From the NCBI GenBank assembly GCA_029706075.1, contig JAINUG010000485.1:124001-188000 (forward strand): DNA of 64,000 nucleotides. Reading direction: 5' to 3'. Source of the stretch: Aldrovandia affinis. Its lineage: Eukaryota > Chordata > Actinopteri > Notacanthiformes > Halosauridae. The notes under the pieces are model-generated. The model was given only the letters and a program-made list of their open reading frames with translations. It did no database searches and had not been told where the DNA came from. A program made the translations under genes and the position numbers. Shown one piece after another: positions 1-10,458 of the stretch; position 1 is the stretch's first letter, and each line of letters starts with the position of its first letter.

Positions 1-510
1 TGATGAAATTGACGCGGCTATAGAACAAAATAAAATATTGTGTTGAAATTTCTGAACAGGAGGAAGATACCAATATTTGTTTATTAGATATGATGTCTTA
101 AATAACGAGGATTTACCCCCTGAAATGAGACAAATGCGACGAATAAAATTAATGACCAGCAGGCCCCCGAACACTTGGGCCCTATGGTAGAAACTAAATC
201 AGGAATCAGCTACCGTAACCTAGAGAAACACCCGATCCTTCACTAAATAAAAAAATAGGCCTGTTCATTTCATATATAATTTTGCCAATATTATTGTAAT
301 AGCCTAAACTAATTTAGCAAGAAAATTTCCATTGCTTCACCTTCAAATCAAACATGTCTTCCTTAGCTGTTATTAAGTCCCAGGTATCAGGATATTGTAC
401 TGTAGTTATGTAGTGCATTATCCAACTGGTCAAAGATTGAGGTATAATAAAAAACAGAATTTATATTACAGGGCCACCCCATTACTTAATTAGGACCCCT
501 AGGATGCCTT
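1..510. other. AT-rich flank, no gene seen
   Basis: No convincing ORF, RNA gene or recognisable repeat. It is the left flank of the 5'-truncated LINE-A copy, whose similarity to the copy at 43.9-46.2 kb begins near 511. Confidence 0.5.
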
Positions 511-1118
511 TAGAAGCCTCTTCTAAAGAAACCAAATCTTGATCCTGTTAATCTGAAGAACTATAGGCCCATTTCAAATCTGCACTTTTTGTCAAATATT
601 TTAGAGAAATCTGTAGCTCAACAATTAACTGCTTTCCTAAAAACTAATAATCTGTATGAAACACTACAATCAGGTTTTAGACCAAACCATAGCACTGAGA
701 CAGCACTTATTAAAGTTGTAAATGACTTACTGTTAGCATTGGACACTGGTTGTGTTTCTATTCTAGTGCTCCTTGACATAAGGGCTGCTTTTGACACTAT
801 TGACCACCAGATTCTCCTTCATAGGCTAGAAAACCTGGTTGGTTTGCGTGGACGGGCACTCTCATGGTTTAAATCATACTTATCAGACAGGTTTCAATTT
901 GTGCAATTAGATCAAGAGTTCTCTGACTACTCTCAGGTTAAATATGATATTTCACAAGGCTCAGTGCTGGGACCATTACTGTTCCCATTATACTTGCTAC
1001 CACTGGGTAATGTTATTCATAAACATGGTGTGAATTTCCATTGCTATGCAGATGATACACAGCTGTACATATCAGTGAAACCAGGTGAAATACTTAAACT
1101 CAATTAGAGGCTTGTATC
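511..1118 (+). pseudogene. LINE-A reverse transcriptase, first fragment
   Basis: Reverse transcriptase of an L2/CR1-group non-LTR retrotransposon, which would copy the element RNA at a nicked target. The open stretch 589-1107 matches, almost residue for residue, the RT at 43871-45472. Visible RT landmarks are [13 protein letters not shown], a degenerate [11 protein letters not shown] block (the younger copy has PQGS) and an intact [11 protein letters not shown] catalytic box near 1036-1068. The copy is 5'-truncated, lacking ORF1 and endonuclease, and is cut at 1118 by a hAT MITE that duplicated 8 bp of it. It continues at 2012. Not functional. Confidence 0.9.
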
Positions 1119-2011
1119 CAGAGATGGGCAAAGATACATCAAAATGTATCTTGTTACAAAATACAAAATACCCCTCAAATAAATGTATCAGATCAAAATA
1201 CAAAATACTGGTGCCAGAAAATGTATCAGATAAAATACATGTATTTTGTATTTTCAAAATACAGGAAAAAAAAAACTTGTCTCCAATTGGCTATCGTAGG
1301 CCAACATATGAATAGGTGGCTGCCTTTCTCTATGAATATGAGCAAAAAGCCAAAATCACATAGGCTATTGCCGTGTGTTAAGTGTTAGAGGCACAATCAC
1401 ATCTTCTAATTAGTTTGCCCACATTACTCCCTCCATTTTGGTTATTTGGGCTATTGACAACCAATTTCTTATATTTGATGCTATTTGTATATAAAAGAAA
1501 AATACAGAAAATAGTACAGTACAAACTTACAAACAAATCAACATGAATTGTACATGCTAGCTAGTGTTTCTGGAGTCACAAAGTGGCGTTTTGAGAAATC
1601 GTCTTTTCTAACTTTTCACGTCACGTCACGATTTCTCAAAACGCCACTTAGAATACTGTAAGTAGGCTTGTGTGAAAACAAGCGCAGAATTCTCAATAGC
1701 TGCCTGCGACCAGACACACGCATGCATCCACATGTGCATGCATTCACTGCCTTGTCCAACCGACAGAGAGCGGGTCTAAAAATCACTGTGTGAGTATGTC
1801 TAAGTGTACTGTTGTTCTTTTTTTATGTTCTTTGAATCATGGATAAAGTATTTGGAGTATTTGGAAAATACAAAATTACTCCACCCTAAAGTATCTTGTT
1901 ACAAATTACATTTGAATTTTTTCAGCCCTGTCAAATACAAATTACAAAATACTCAAAAGTAATTGAAATACGTATTTCAAATACAAGTAACAGAAATACT
2001 GCCCATCTCTG
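1119..2011. mobile_element. Non-autonomous hAT element (MITE), 893 bp
   Basis: The ends are inverted (CAGAGATGGGCA at the left, TGCCCATCTCTG at the right) and are flanked by a perfect 8-bp duplication CTTGTATC at 1111-1118 and 2012-2019. An 8-bp duplication with CAG-starting ends is the hAT signature. Removing one duplication copy restores the LINE-A sequence, as the intact copy near 44745 shows. No transposase is encoded; the element is AT-rich with many 'aaatac'-type motifs near both ends. It would depend on a hAT transposase elsewhere. Confidence 0.9.
1581..1649. repeat. Perfect 22-bp inverted repeat inside the hAT MITE
   Basis: Arms 1581-1602 and 1628-1649 are exact reverse complements separated by 25 bp. 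The loop contains the direct duplication cacgtcacgtca. This makes a strong central hairpin in a non-coding hAT element. Confidence 0.85.
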
Positions 2012-2406
2012 CTTGTATCTCTGATATAAAGAATTGGATGACAGTAAATTTCCTGCTTTTAAATTCAGATAAAACAGAGATGATGGTTTTGGGCCCCAAA
2101 AAATTAAGGAACAAGTTGGATCTGCAGTTAAATGCAGGTGATTGCATAGTTACATCAAGTCTTATGGTTAAGAACCTTGGTTTTATTATTGATCAGGACC
2201 TTACATTTGACACTCATATTAAAAACACTTCCAGAGTAGCTTTCTTTCACCTAAGAAACATAGCTAAAATTCGGCACATTCTGTCATTAGAGAATGCTAA
2301 AACCTTGATGCATGCTTTTGTCGCATCGAGGCTAGACTATTGTAATGCCTTATTATCCGGCTCCTCTAGTAGCTCTCTAAAGAGCCTTCAACTAGTACAG
2401 AATACA
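2012..2406 (+). pseudogene. LINE-A reverse transcriptase, second fragment
   Basis: Continuation of the LINE-A RT after the MITE. It encodes the part downstream of the YADD box ([20 protein letters not shown] onward) to LQLVQNT, and is near-identical to 44750-45140. It stops abruptly at about 2406, where the 5' end of LINE-B begins. The LINE-A 3' portion resumes at about 8393, with roughly 48 bp missing between the two halves. Confidence 0.88.
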
Positions 2407-2868
2407 CAGTGTGCATTGTACCTGTTTGTAAAGTGTTTGCCTGTGTTTTGAATTGACCTGCTGTTTGTTTCCGTCTGGCGTGTTTAGTATTTTTCGGTTT
2501 GCTAGAGTTTGCTGCGTTAGTTTGATTGATCTGTTAGTTATCTGTAGTTTCTTAAACTTTGCGTAGTTTATTGGTACTTAATTTGCTATTACGGAATTAG
2601 ATTAGCCGTGTTATTCTTAATTTCGAGTCATTGTTAGTTTGATTGCTAGTCTGATTGCAGCGAATTGTAAAGAGTAATCCGTGCAATTACCACATCATTG
2701 TATTCACCTGTTTCTGATCTCTTTTTACCTTTGTCAGAGCGACGCTCCCTCACAGTATGTGCCCGCACCCCATAACAGTCTGCTCTCTCCCATTCAGAAC
2801 GCGCTTCCAGCGTCGCACCCTCCCGCGACAACGGAACCTCTCCAACCTCTCCTACCCCCCCTGACCCT

Positions 2869-3605
2869 TTGTGACAGCTTCACAATCTCAGGGGGGCTAT
2901 GGAACTGTCGGTCGGCCGCACAGAAGGCTGACTTCATTTCTGCTTATGCCTCCTCCTGTCCCTCCAGTTTCTCGCCCTCACCGAGACCTGGATCAGCCCT
3001 GACAACTCCGCTACTCCTGCTGCCCTCTCGTCCGCCTACTCCTTCTCCCACACCCCGGCCATCCGGCCGTGGTGGTGGTACAGGTTTGCTTATCTCTCCC
3101 GCATGGAAGTTCTGTCAACCTGTCTATATCCTCCTTTGAATGCCACCCTGTCTCCATCACCTATCCTACTAAACTCTTTATTGTTGTTGTTTATCGTCCA
3201 CCAGGGCCCCTGGGATGCTTCCTCGACAAGCTAGACACCCTGCTCAGCTCCTTCCCTGAGGACAGCACCCCGCTGATCCTCCTGGGAGACTTCAACATCC
3301 ACTTAGAGGCCCCCCAGTCTGCTGCCTTCCTACCACTACTCCACTCCTTCGACCTCTCCCTGCAAAACTCCCCCCCAACCCACAAGGCAGGCAACCTCCT
3401 AGACCTGATCTTCCTGAGGAACTGCCCCTGCTCCAATCTCACGGTTACCCCCTTGCATACATCTGATCACCATTTCATTTCCTTCTCCCTCTCCCTTTTC
3501 CCCCATCCTCCCTCCCCTCCTCCAACACCCACCATCACTGCCCGTCGTAACCTTCACTCCCTCTCACCCTCCTCCCTCGCTCCCGTTGTCACTGCTCCCC
3601 CTTAA
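2869..3605 (+). pseudogene. LINE-B endonuclease/exonuclease/phosphatase domain, frameshifted
   Basis: The APE-like (EEP) endonuclease of an L2-type LINE nicks target DNA to prime reverse transcription. The N-terminal block GGLWNCRSAAQKADF is in one frame (ORF 2681-3139). After a frameshift the rest lies in another frame (ORF 3069-3605), with YRPPGPLGCFLDKLDTLL, LLGDFNIHLE and the terminal TSDHHFISFSL. These correspond to the YRPP, GDFN and SDH catalytic blocks and align with the EEP of LINE-D at 7825-8390. The domain is decayed. Confidence 0.85.
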
Positions 3606-5400
3606 AGCATTCTCTAGACTCCCCACTGACACTGCTTCCTCCATCCTAATCTCATCTCTGTCCTCTGCACTTGACTCTCTCTGTCCTCTTCTCCCCAGAC
3701 CTGCACGCTCATCCCCTCCTAGTCCCTGGATGTCTGACACCCTGCACACCTCCCGGGTCAGCCTCCGTGCTGCTGAGAGGAAGTGGGCGAAATCCAGGCA
3801 CTCGTCCGACCTTTCATCCTATCGGTCTTTACTGTCTGTGTTTTCTTCTGCCGTCACTGCCGCTAAGGCAATCTTCTATCAAACTAAAATTCAAAATTCT
3901 ATATCTAAACCTAGTCAACTGTTCTCTATTTTCTCCTCTCTCCTCAGCACACCTTCTCCCCCACCTCAGTCCCCCTTCACTGCAGATGACTTTGCTGCTT
4001 TCTTCGAGGAGAAAATTGCAGACATCCGCAGCTCCTTTGTGCCCTCCACTCCCGCTGTGCCCTCCACTCCCGCTGTGCCCTCCACTCCCGCTGTGCCCTC
4101 CACTCCCGCTGCGCCCTCCACTCCCGCTGCGCCCTCCACTCCCACTGTGCCCTCCACTCCCTCTGCGCCCTCCACTCCCTCTGTGCCCTCCACTCCCTCT
4201 GTGCCTTCCCCCTGCTTCCCCTCTTTTTCTCACCTCTCAGACTCTGATATTTCCCACCTCCTCCTCTCCCACCGCCCTACCACTTGTGCCCTCGACCCTA
4301 TCCCTTCATCCCTCCTCCAGGCGATCACACCTGACATCCTCCCATTTGTCACCTCCCTTGTGAACTCCTCCCTGTCTTCTGGTTGTTTCCCCTCGCCCTT
4401 CAAAGGGCCCATATCACCCCCTCTGCTGAAAAAACCAACTCTAGACCCCTCAGTCATCCAGAATTATCGCCCAGTATCCCTCCTCCCCTTCCTGTCTAAA
4501 ACCCTCAAAAGAGTGGTATCTAACCAACTCTCTGCTTTCCTCACAGAAAATAACCTGCTGGACCCCCCACCAGTCCGGCTTCAGACCTGGCCACTCAACA
4601 GAAACCGCTCTCCTCTCGGTCAATGAGGCTCTTCACACCGCACAAGCCGCCTCCCTCTCCTCCATCCTGATCCTGCTTGATCTCTCAGCTGCCTTCGACA
4701 CTGTGGAGCACTCCATCCTCCTGTCCTCCCTGGCAGCAACAGGGATCTGCGGTACAGCCCTCGCCTGGATCGAGTCCTACCTCTCCGGTCGCTCCTTCCA
4801 GGTTGCCTGGGCTGTAAAGTATCACTGCCTCGCTCCCTCCCACCGGGGTTCCACAGGGCTCAGTCCTCGGTCCCCTTCTCTTCTCTCTGTACACCCGCTC
4901 CCTTGGTTCTGTAATCTCTGCCCACGGCTTATCTTACCATTGTTATGCTGATGACACTCAACTCTTTCTCTCCTTCTCCCAATCACACACTCAGGTCTCT
5001 ACCCGCATCTCTGCTTGCCTGGGGGACATTCAGAGCTGGATGGACAGTCACCACATAAAGCTCAACCCAGGTAAAACAGAACTAATCTTCATTCCTGCCC
5101 TAAACTCTCCCCACCTTGATTTCTCCATTTCTCTAGGTGACACCCTGGTGACATCATCACCCTGTCCGAAGAATCTCGGTGTGGTGATGGACAACAGGCT
5201 GTCCCTATCAATGAACATTGCAGCGGTAAGCCGGGCGTGCAGATTCTTCCTGTATAACATCAGGAGGATCCGTCCCTTCCTTACCACGTACTCTACCTAG
5301 CTCCTGGTCCAAGCAATGGTACTGTCCCGCTTGGACTACTGCAACTCGCTCCTGGCTGGCCTTCCCGCATCTGCCATCAGACCCCTGCAACTCATCCAGA
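3586..5400 (+). pseudogene. LINE-B linker and reverse transcriptase, frameshifted
   Basis: ORF 3586-4626 covers the region between endonuclease and RT and the RT start (NYRPVSLLPFLSKTLKRVV). It contains the expanded VPSTPA hexapeptide tract. The RT continues in other frames: [15 protein letters not shown] near 4680-4715 and a CYADDTQLF box near 4941-4970, then the thumb-like segment [12 protein letters not shown] near 5060. At least three frame changes separate these blocks. The sequence stops at 5400, where LINE-C is inserted, and resumes at 6441. Confidence 0.85.
4039..4218 (+). repeat. 18-bp minisatellite within LINE-B ORF
   Basis: Unit gtgccctccactcccgct is repeated nine times in exact 18-bp register from 4039 to 4200, with a tenth degenerate unit. 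In frame it encodes (VPSTPA)n with A/S and V/A substitutions. The reading frame is preserved through the array because the unit is a multiple of three. Confidence 0.92.
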
Positions 5401-6440
5401 GTGCATTCGTACCTCGACTAGAACTGTCTTGTGGCGTGCTTGTAAAGTGTACTTATCCGGCTTCTCTTCCTCCCAGCGAAGGGCTCCCCGATGATTGATG
5501 CGTCAATTACCGTGGAAGGCTCCATAGTGTCTCCGTCCCAGTCTGCCAGGAGTCTTGGGGTAACCCTGGACAACCAGCTGTGCTTCTCAAGCCATATTGC
5601 AGCGATCTCTCGGACCTGCCGTTTCTCCCTCCACAACATCCGGAGGATCAGACCGTTCCTCACCCAGAGGCCACTCAACTCCTGGTCCAGGCCCTGGTGA
5701 TCTCACGTCTGGACTACTGCAATTCCTTGCTGGCAGGCCTTCCGGCCTGTGCCATCAAGCCACTGCAACTAGTTCAGAACGCTGCTGCTCGCCTGGTGTT
5801 CAACCAGCCGAAGTTCACCCATGTCACCCCTCTACTCTCCTCTCTGCATTGGCTCCCCATCGCAGCACGCATCAGATTCAAGTCACTGGTGCTTGCTTTT
5901 CAAGCGGCCAGAGGTACTGCTCCCCATACCTCCAGTCACTCATCACGCCCTACACCCCATCCAGACCCCTCCGCTCCGCCTCCGCTGGCAGACTGACTGC
6001 CCCATCCCTCCGGGCGCCTGGCAGCCGCTCCTCGCGGTCTCGCCTCTTCTCTGTCCTGGTCCCTCGTTGGTGGAACGACCTCCCGCAATCGGTCAGGACT
6101 GCGGAATCACTTCCAATCTTCCGCAAGAGACTCAAAACCCACCTCTTCAGACTCCACTACCACTGAAGACTGTCCATCTAGTCAATCTGTCGTCACCACT
6201 GTTTACTTGTTCTAAAAAAACTTTAAAAAAAAAACTTTAAAAAAAATAAAAACCCACTAACCCTTTCTTTCCCAATGTTACAGGTATGATACGCAGACGC
6301 CTGCAATGATGTCTTTTGCCGTTTTACTGCACTGATCTTGTACGCTAACTTTGATTGTTCTCACCTTGTATTAATGCACATCTTGTAAGTCGTTCTGGAT
6401 AAGAGCGTCTGCTAAATGCTTAAAATGTAAATGTAAATGT
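5401..6440 (+). mobile_element. LINE-C, internally deleted L2-type copy inside LINE-B
   Basis: It begins with a 5'-leader-like segment (gtgcattcgtacctcg through ttatccggc at about 5460) shared with the starts of LINE-B and LINE-D. It then jumps directly to the RT C-terminal coding region ([20 protein letters not shown] onward) and ends with the tail gataagagcgtctgctaaatgc and (AAATGT)n at 6440. A short repeat AGA flanks it (5398-5400 and 6441-6443), and LINE-B reading continues across. The endonuclease and the RT catalytic region are absent. The C-terminal region is spread over several frames between 5491 and 6166. Confidence 0.82.
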
Positions 6441-7124
6441 AGAACGCTGCAGCCCATCTGGTCTACAACCTTCCTAGACACTCCCATGTCACCCCCCTGC
6501 TCACTACCCTCCACTGGCTGCCTGTTATAGCTCGCATCAAATTCAAGACATTGGTCCTAGCATACCAGGCAGTCAAGGGATCAGCCCCAACATACCTCCT
6601 CAAGATCTTCAAACCCTACACACCTGCCAGACCTCTCCGTTCTGCTACCTCAGGACGCCTAGCACCTCCCCCTCCGCACCTGCGCTTCCGGTCACGTCTC
6701 CTGTCGGTTCTGGCTCCACGATGGTGGAATGACCTTCCTGTGGAAGTCAGAACAGCTGAGACCCTGGCCACCTTCAGCGACGACTGAAGACTCACCTCTT
6801 CAGGGTGCACCTCTCCCCGTAGTCCGGTTTTTGTTAACTTAGGAACATAGTTGCTTAGTTTACACATCTACTTGTTTGTATTGTATTGGGCTTAGGCATT
6901 ATTTCCTGCATTTGAGTGCTTTACTGCTACCTCTGAATTGTGGCTACAGATTTACCTACAGGGTCCTAGTTTAACTATGTGGTTGCTCCTAGCACCCAGG
7001 AATTGTACTTCCCACTAGGGTGGCTTTCAGCTAAACTGTTCTTGACTACGGTTAACACTTTGTTGTACGTCGCTCTGGATAAGAGCGTCTGCCAAATGCC
7101 TGTAATGTAATGTAATGTAATGTA
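6441..7124 (+). pseudogene. LINE-B C-terminal region and 3' tail
   Basis: This is the resumption of LINE-B. ORF 6551-6787 encodes the conserved C-terminal block of L2-type ORF2 (VKGSAPTYLLKIFKPYTPAR, then LLSVLAPRWWNDLPVEVRTA). It is followed by a 3' UTR and a tail ending in repeated TGTAA at 7124. The block after the RT is typical of this LINE group; its role is unknown. Confidence 0.85.
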
Positions 7125-8392
7125 CCTCGGTTTGAATCGTCTCGTCGCGTGCCAGTAAGTATAAATTATCCGGCGTTAGATTTTGTGCTTAGCTTCTGTG
7201 TTCGTACCTGTTTCATTGGTTGCAAGTGGCACTTAATGCTACTTTGTTATCTTAACTAGTAGGCTATTGTGTTGCTGATGTCCAGTGGTTATTAGCTTGT
7301 ATCGCTGCTTAGTAGTTTTATTTCAAAGCTGATTGCTACTTAGCTGTTTTCAATCGGTTTTATTATATCAGCCCGTGTTTGTAGTTAAGCGTTCCTCGAG
7401 TAGCGGAAGGAACCTAGGACTTGTTAATTAGTCTGTATTGTTGTCAGGTGGCACTCGCCACTTAGTGCCTGGCATCACTCGGCTATATTAGCAACCATAG
7501 TTGTGGATAGTGGCAGCTTTTCACGGCAGCCTCACCTTCCTAGCCTCACCGAACGAAGACTCGGCGGACAAAGATGGAGGAGTCTACCTGCAGGAGTCAA
7601 CCAAGGGGGGCCAGCTAGGGAGTGCTCGCCGCACGGTAAGTATCATAGTTTTGTATCTCCCTGTTCTACTTCCTCCGCATCTAACACTACATGCTACCTC
7701 CCTATCCCAGTCCATGTCTCCTCTTCTAGATTGCCTAGAAGGGGAGATTCTACCCACACCCGTAATCTGTCCAATCTCATCCACCCTCCTAGATCTCCCG
7801 GTGTTGACGTGGTGGTAACAGGCGGACTATGGAACTGCCAGTCTGCTGTCCGGAAGGACGATTTCATCTCGGCCCAGGCCTCACTACTTTCCCTGCAGTT
7901 CCTGGCGCTCACGGAGACTTGGATCACTCCACAGAACACGGCCACCCCTGCTGCTCTCTCCACTGCCTACACCTTCTCCCACACTCCACGACCATCAGGT
8001 AGAGGTGGAGGGACAGGTATACTGATCTCCCCCCTGTGGAGATTTGGTATTGTTCCTCTTCCTCACTTTTCACCCTCCTCCTTTGAATTTCATGCTGTCA
8101 CTGCCACTGTTCCATGTAAACTGCACATCATTGTTCTTTATCGCCCTCCAGGTCCACTGGGGAGTTTCCTAGATGAGACGGATGCCCTCCTCAGTGCCTT
8201 CCCTGAGGATGGCACTCCCGTCTTACTCCTCGGTGACTTCAACCTGCCGCTGGAGACCTCTCAGGCCTCTGCATTCCTCCCCCTGCTTCAGTCCTTTGAC
8301 TTCACCATGGCTGAATCCCCATCCACTCACAAGGCCGGTAACCAACTGGACCTGGTCTTCACCAGGAACTGCGCCTCATCCAACATTACGGT
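7125..8392 (+). mobile_element. LINE-D, 5' part of an L2-type element, 3' half missing
   Basis: It starts right after the LINE-B tail with a leader resembling those of LINE-B and LINE-C (cctcggtttgaatcg... ttatccggc). It runs through a leader and a complete-looking endonuclease reading frame and then ends without RT or tail at about 8392, where LINE-A sequence resumes. LINEs normally lose 5' ends, so loss of the 3' half points to a later deletion that also removed about 48 bp of LINE-A. Confidence 0.8.
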
Positions 8393-8570
8393 AGTGTTAG
8401 CATCACTACATTGGCTTCCTATTAAATATCGGGCTGATTTTAAAGTACTGTTGCTAACTTTTAAAGCAGTAAACGGACTTGCACCTTTATATCTGACCGA
8501 AATGATTGCCCCTATAAGCCCGACCACGACTGCTTCGTTCACAAGAAGCCGGCCATCTATTACTCCCTAA
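7503..8570 (+). pseudogene. Chimeric ORF: LINE-D endonuclease fused to LINE-A C-terminus
   Basis: One open frame of 355 codons (first codon 7503). The N-terminal ~100 residues are leader-derived. An APE-like endonuclease follows with GGLWNCQSAVRKDDF, LALTETWITP, GRGGGTGILISP, LYRPPGPLGSFLDE, LLLGDFNLPLE and THKAGNQLDLVF. After FTRNCASSNITV it passes, without a break, into the LINE-A C-terminal block [20 protein letters not shown]. The final SDH-type endonuclease motif and all of the RT are missing at the junction (about 8392). Probably an accident of deletion rather than a functional protein, but the frame is intact through the fusion. Confidence 0.8.
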
Positions 8571-9456
8571 ATTTTTGAAAAGCACAGCTGGTGGTAGAGC
8601 CTTCTTTTTAGAGCTCCTCTGTTGTGGAACAGTTTACCAAGGCATGTTAGGGATTCGGACACAGTTTCAATTTTTAAGTGTAGATTAAAAACATATCTTT
8701 TCAGCCTAGCCTACTGCCAAACATAATCTAGGTGGAGAGATGGAGAAGGCCGTGCCCTAGTGTCTTATGGAGTGAGAAACTTTCCATACTGTCACCTCCT
8801 CAATGTGTTACCACCACTGTTATGCTGGTTATCCTTGATCAGGTGTGGATGGGTTGGAACTCTCATGGCTGCGTGTTTTCTCTGTCCCTCTCCTAATAGG
8901 GTGAGCTGCTGCCATAGCTTACACCTGTTGGGGCTATCTGTATATTTCCTATGCTTGTGCTCCCCTGCTCTTACATAATGCTACTGGCTATAGCACTGCT
9001 TTTTTTCTGACTGCATGTTCTCTTCTCTGCCTCGGCCTCTGACTCGGGGCACCTGCCTAGATCCTGCGAGAAGTGTGAGCTGCCCCCATCAACCCTCACC
9101 CCACGCCAACCCCAGTTCCTGGATCTGGACCCTCTCTGCGTGGTTTAGCCCCCCGCTGACTACCTAACTCAGGAGGGGCAAAGTCTTTCAGCCCTGAGCC
9201 ACCTTGGACTGACCATGACATGGTCTTTTTTGGACATACCCTGTGCCGGCCAGAAGAGGATGGGCTCCCACCCTTTTTAGTCTGGTTCCTCCCAAGGTTT
9301 CTCCCTACCAAGGGAGTTTTTCCTTGCCACTGTTGCCTTTAGGCTTGCTTTTGGGGGGGTCTAGGCCTGGGTTCCCCCTCTGTTAAGCGTTTTCTGACAA
9401 CTCTATTGTGAAAAGCGCTATACAAATAAATTTGATTTGATTTGATTTGATTTGAC
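8393..9456 (+). mobile_element. LINE-A 3' part and tail
   Basis: This is the resumption of LINE-A: the C-terminal coding block (to about 8720, with indels relative to 45190-45510), then a 3' UTR matching 45510-46257 almost throughout. It ends in gaaaagcgctatacaaataaa and a (TTTGA)n run at 9456. Confidence 0.88.
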
Positions 9457-9729
9457 CCCTGGTAAACTAGCACTATTGCTAGGATTGTCACCAGGGGAAT
9501 ACTCCTTGGGTTTGGTGGGCTGGATGAAATACTCATGCTGAACTTCTGGGATAAACTTATCTTTGAATGAGAAGCAATGATCAGCCACACACTTATGTGG
9601 TTTTGGTTTAGCAATGTTAACAACATGGATTCGAGGGCAGTATTTTGACAAGTCACATAGACTAAACAGTTTGCCGCTAGCATTTGGCTTTACAACTTTA
9701 TGTAGCTCAAAGCAATGGCCTTTCCATCT
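9457..9729 (-). other. Unidentified minus-strand coding-like fragment
   Basis: The minus strand of 9418-9732 is open for 104 codons (CPRIHVVNIAKPKPHKCVAD, then HEYFIQPTKPKEYSP). It ends in the LINE-A tail, so the reading frame as a whole is composite. The family is not recognised. It lies directly downstream of the Tigger-like fragment on the same strand and may be part of the same decayed element or of another. Confidence 0.3.
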
Positions 9730-9994
9730 CAATAATTAAACCACTGCGTTGCTTGGTAATAATTGAGGCATTCATCGGGGCATGGCCTTTCACATGCTCC
9801 ATTATTCTCCCTTTGTCTTTTAAAATATATATATTTTAAACCGTTGACTGGCTGTAGCCTAATGTTTCCCAATGGCTGATGGCGTTTCACCTGTCCGATC
9901 TCTTTATTATTTCAACTTTACTTTCCATGGTGATTGTTTTCCTTTTCTTTGATGCATCACCAGCAGTTGCATTGGGTTTACACTTTGGAGGCAT
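9730..9994 (-). pseudogene. pogo/Tigger-like transposase N-terminus, degraded
   Basis: From an ATG at 9994-9992 (minus strand) the reading MPPKCKPNATAGDASKKRKT followed by TMESKVEIIKRSD resembles the start of Tigger/pogo transposases (Tc1-mariner superfamily). These begin with a basic region and a helix-turn-helix that binds the transposon ends. A frame break follows near 9888. Further on, KDKGRIMEHVKGHAP and ITKQRSGLIIEM are again Tigger-like. Only about 80 codons remain, with no DDE catalytic domain, so this is a relic. The family assignment rests on pattern recognition alone. Confidence 0.6.
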
Positions 9995-10179
9995 CATTGT
10001 AAGGGTAAGAGAAAGAGAAAAATGAGACCGTGATCTGACTTAAAATAACAGACAGTGATCTCTGTTCCTTGAGCCAACGGACCGCTGGAACCGCGCAATG
10101 TTTTCATACATGACATGACAGTCTATTCATATGTATGAGTTGTCTATAAGCTGGACGTTTGTAACCCAGGGACTGCCTG

Positions 10180-10383
10180 TATTTTAAAACTGACCTTTTA
10201 CAGTATATTTTATCTGCTGTATTTGTTGCTGAATTATTTTTGTAACTTTTAATTGTTTTATTATGTCAAAGTCCCCTCTGTTACGGTATTTTATCAGTTG
10301 TGTTTCTCTGTATGCACTTTGTGCTGCAAATCATTGTATGAAAGGTGCTGTATAAATAAAGTGTATTATTATTATTATTATAT
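10180..10383 (+). mobile_element. LINE 3'-end fragment with (ATT)n tail
   Basis: The segment ends in gtatgaaaggtgctgtataaataaagtgt followed by ATT repeats. This is the usual 3' terminus of CR1-type LINEs in fish and resembles the tail of LINE-X (reverse strand, 51585 onward). No coding sequence remains. Confidence 0.5.
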
Positions 10384-10458
10384 TTTATAACGCTTGGATA
10401 TTAACAATTTGATCACTAGGAATCCATGTATTCAATTTCTCCGGCGATCCGAACCATT

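Larger units (their letters stand above)
2411..7124 (+). mobile_element. LINE-B (L2-type), interrupted by LINE-C
   Basis: This non-LTR element is inserted in LINE-A. The 5' end is near 2411 (gtgcattgtacctg, resembling the starts of LINE-C and LINE-D). It is followed by a 5' leader, an endonuclease, RT and C-terminal region, then the 3' tail with gataagagcgtctgccaaatgc at about 7080-7100 and a terminal (TGTAA)n run ending at 7124. It is broken by LINE-C at 5401-6440. The coding frame carries several frameshifts, so the copy is dead. Confidence 0.85.

Noticed and set aside
3829-4233. Minus-strand Gly/Ser/Arg-rich ORF
   Set aside because: It is the reverse translation of the 18-bp minisatellite in LINE-B.
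5455-5475. LINE-C internal deletion as a retrotransposed spliced RNA
   Set aside because: The junction does not fall on GT...AG when aligned with LINE-D (left) and the inverted L2 copy near 43580 (right). A template jump or deletion is likelier.
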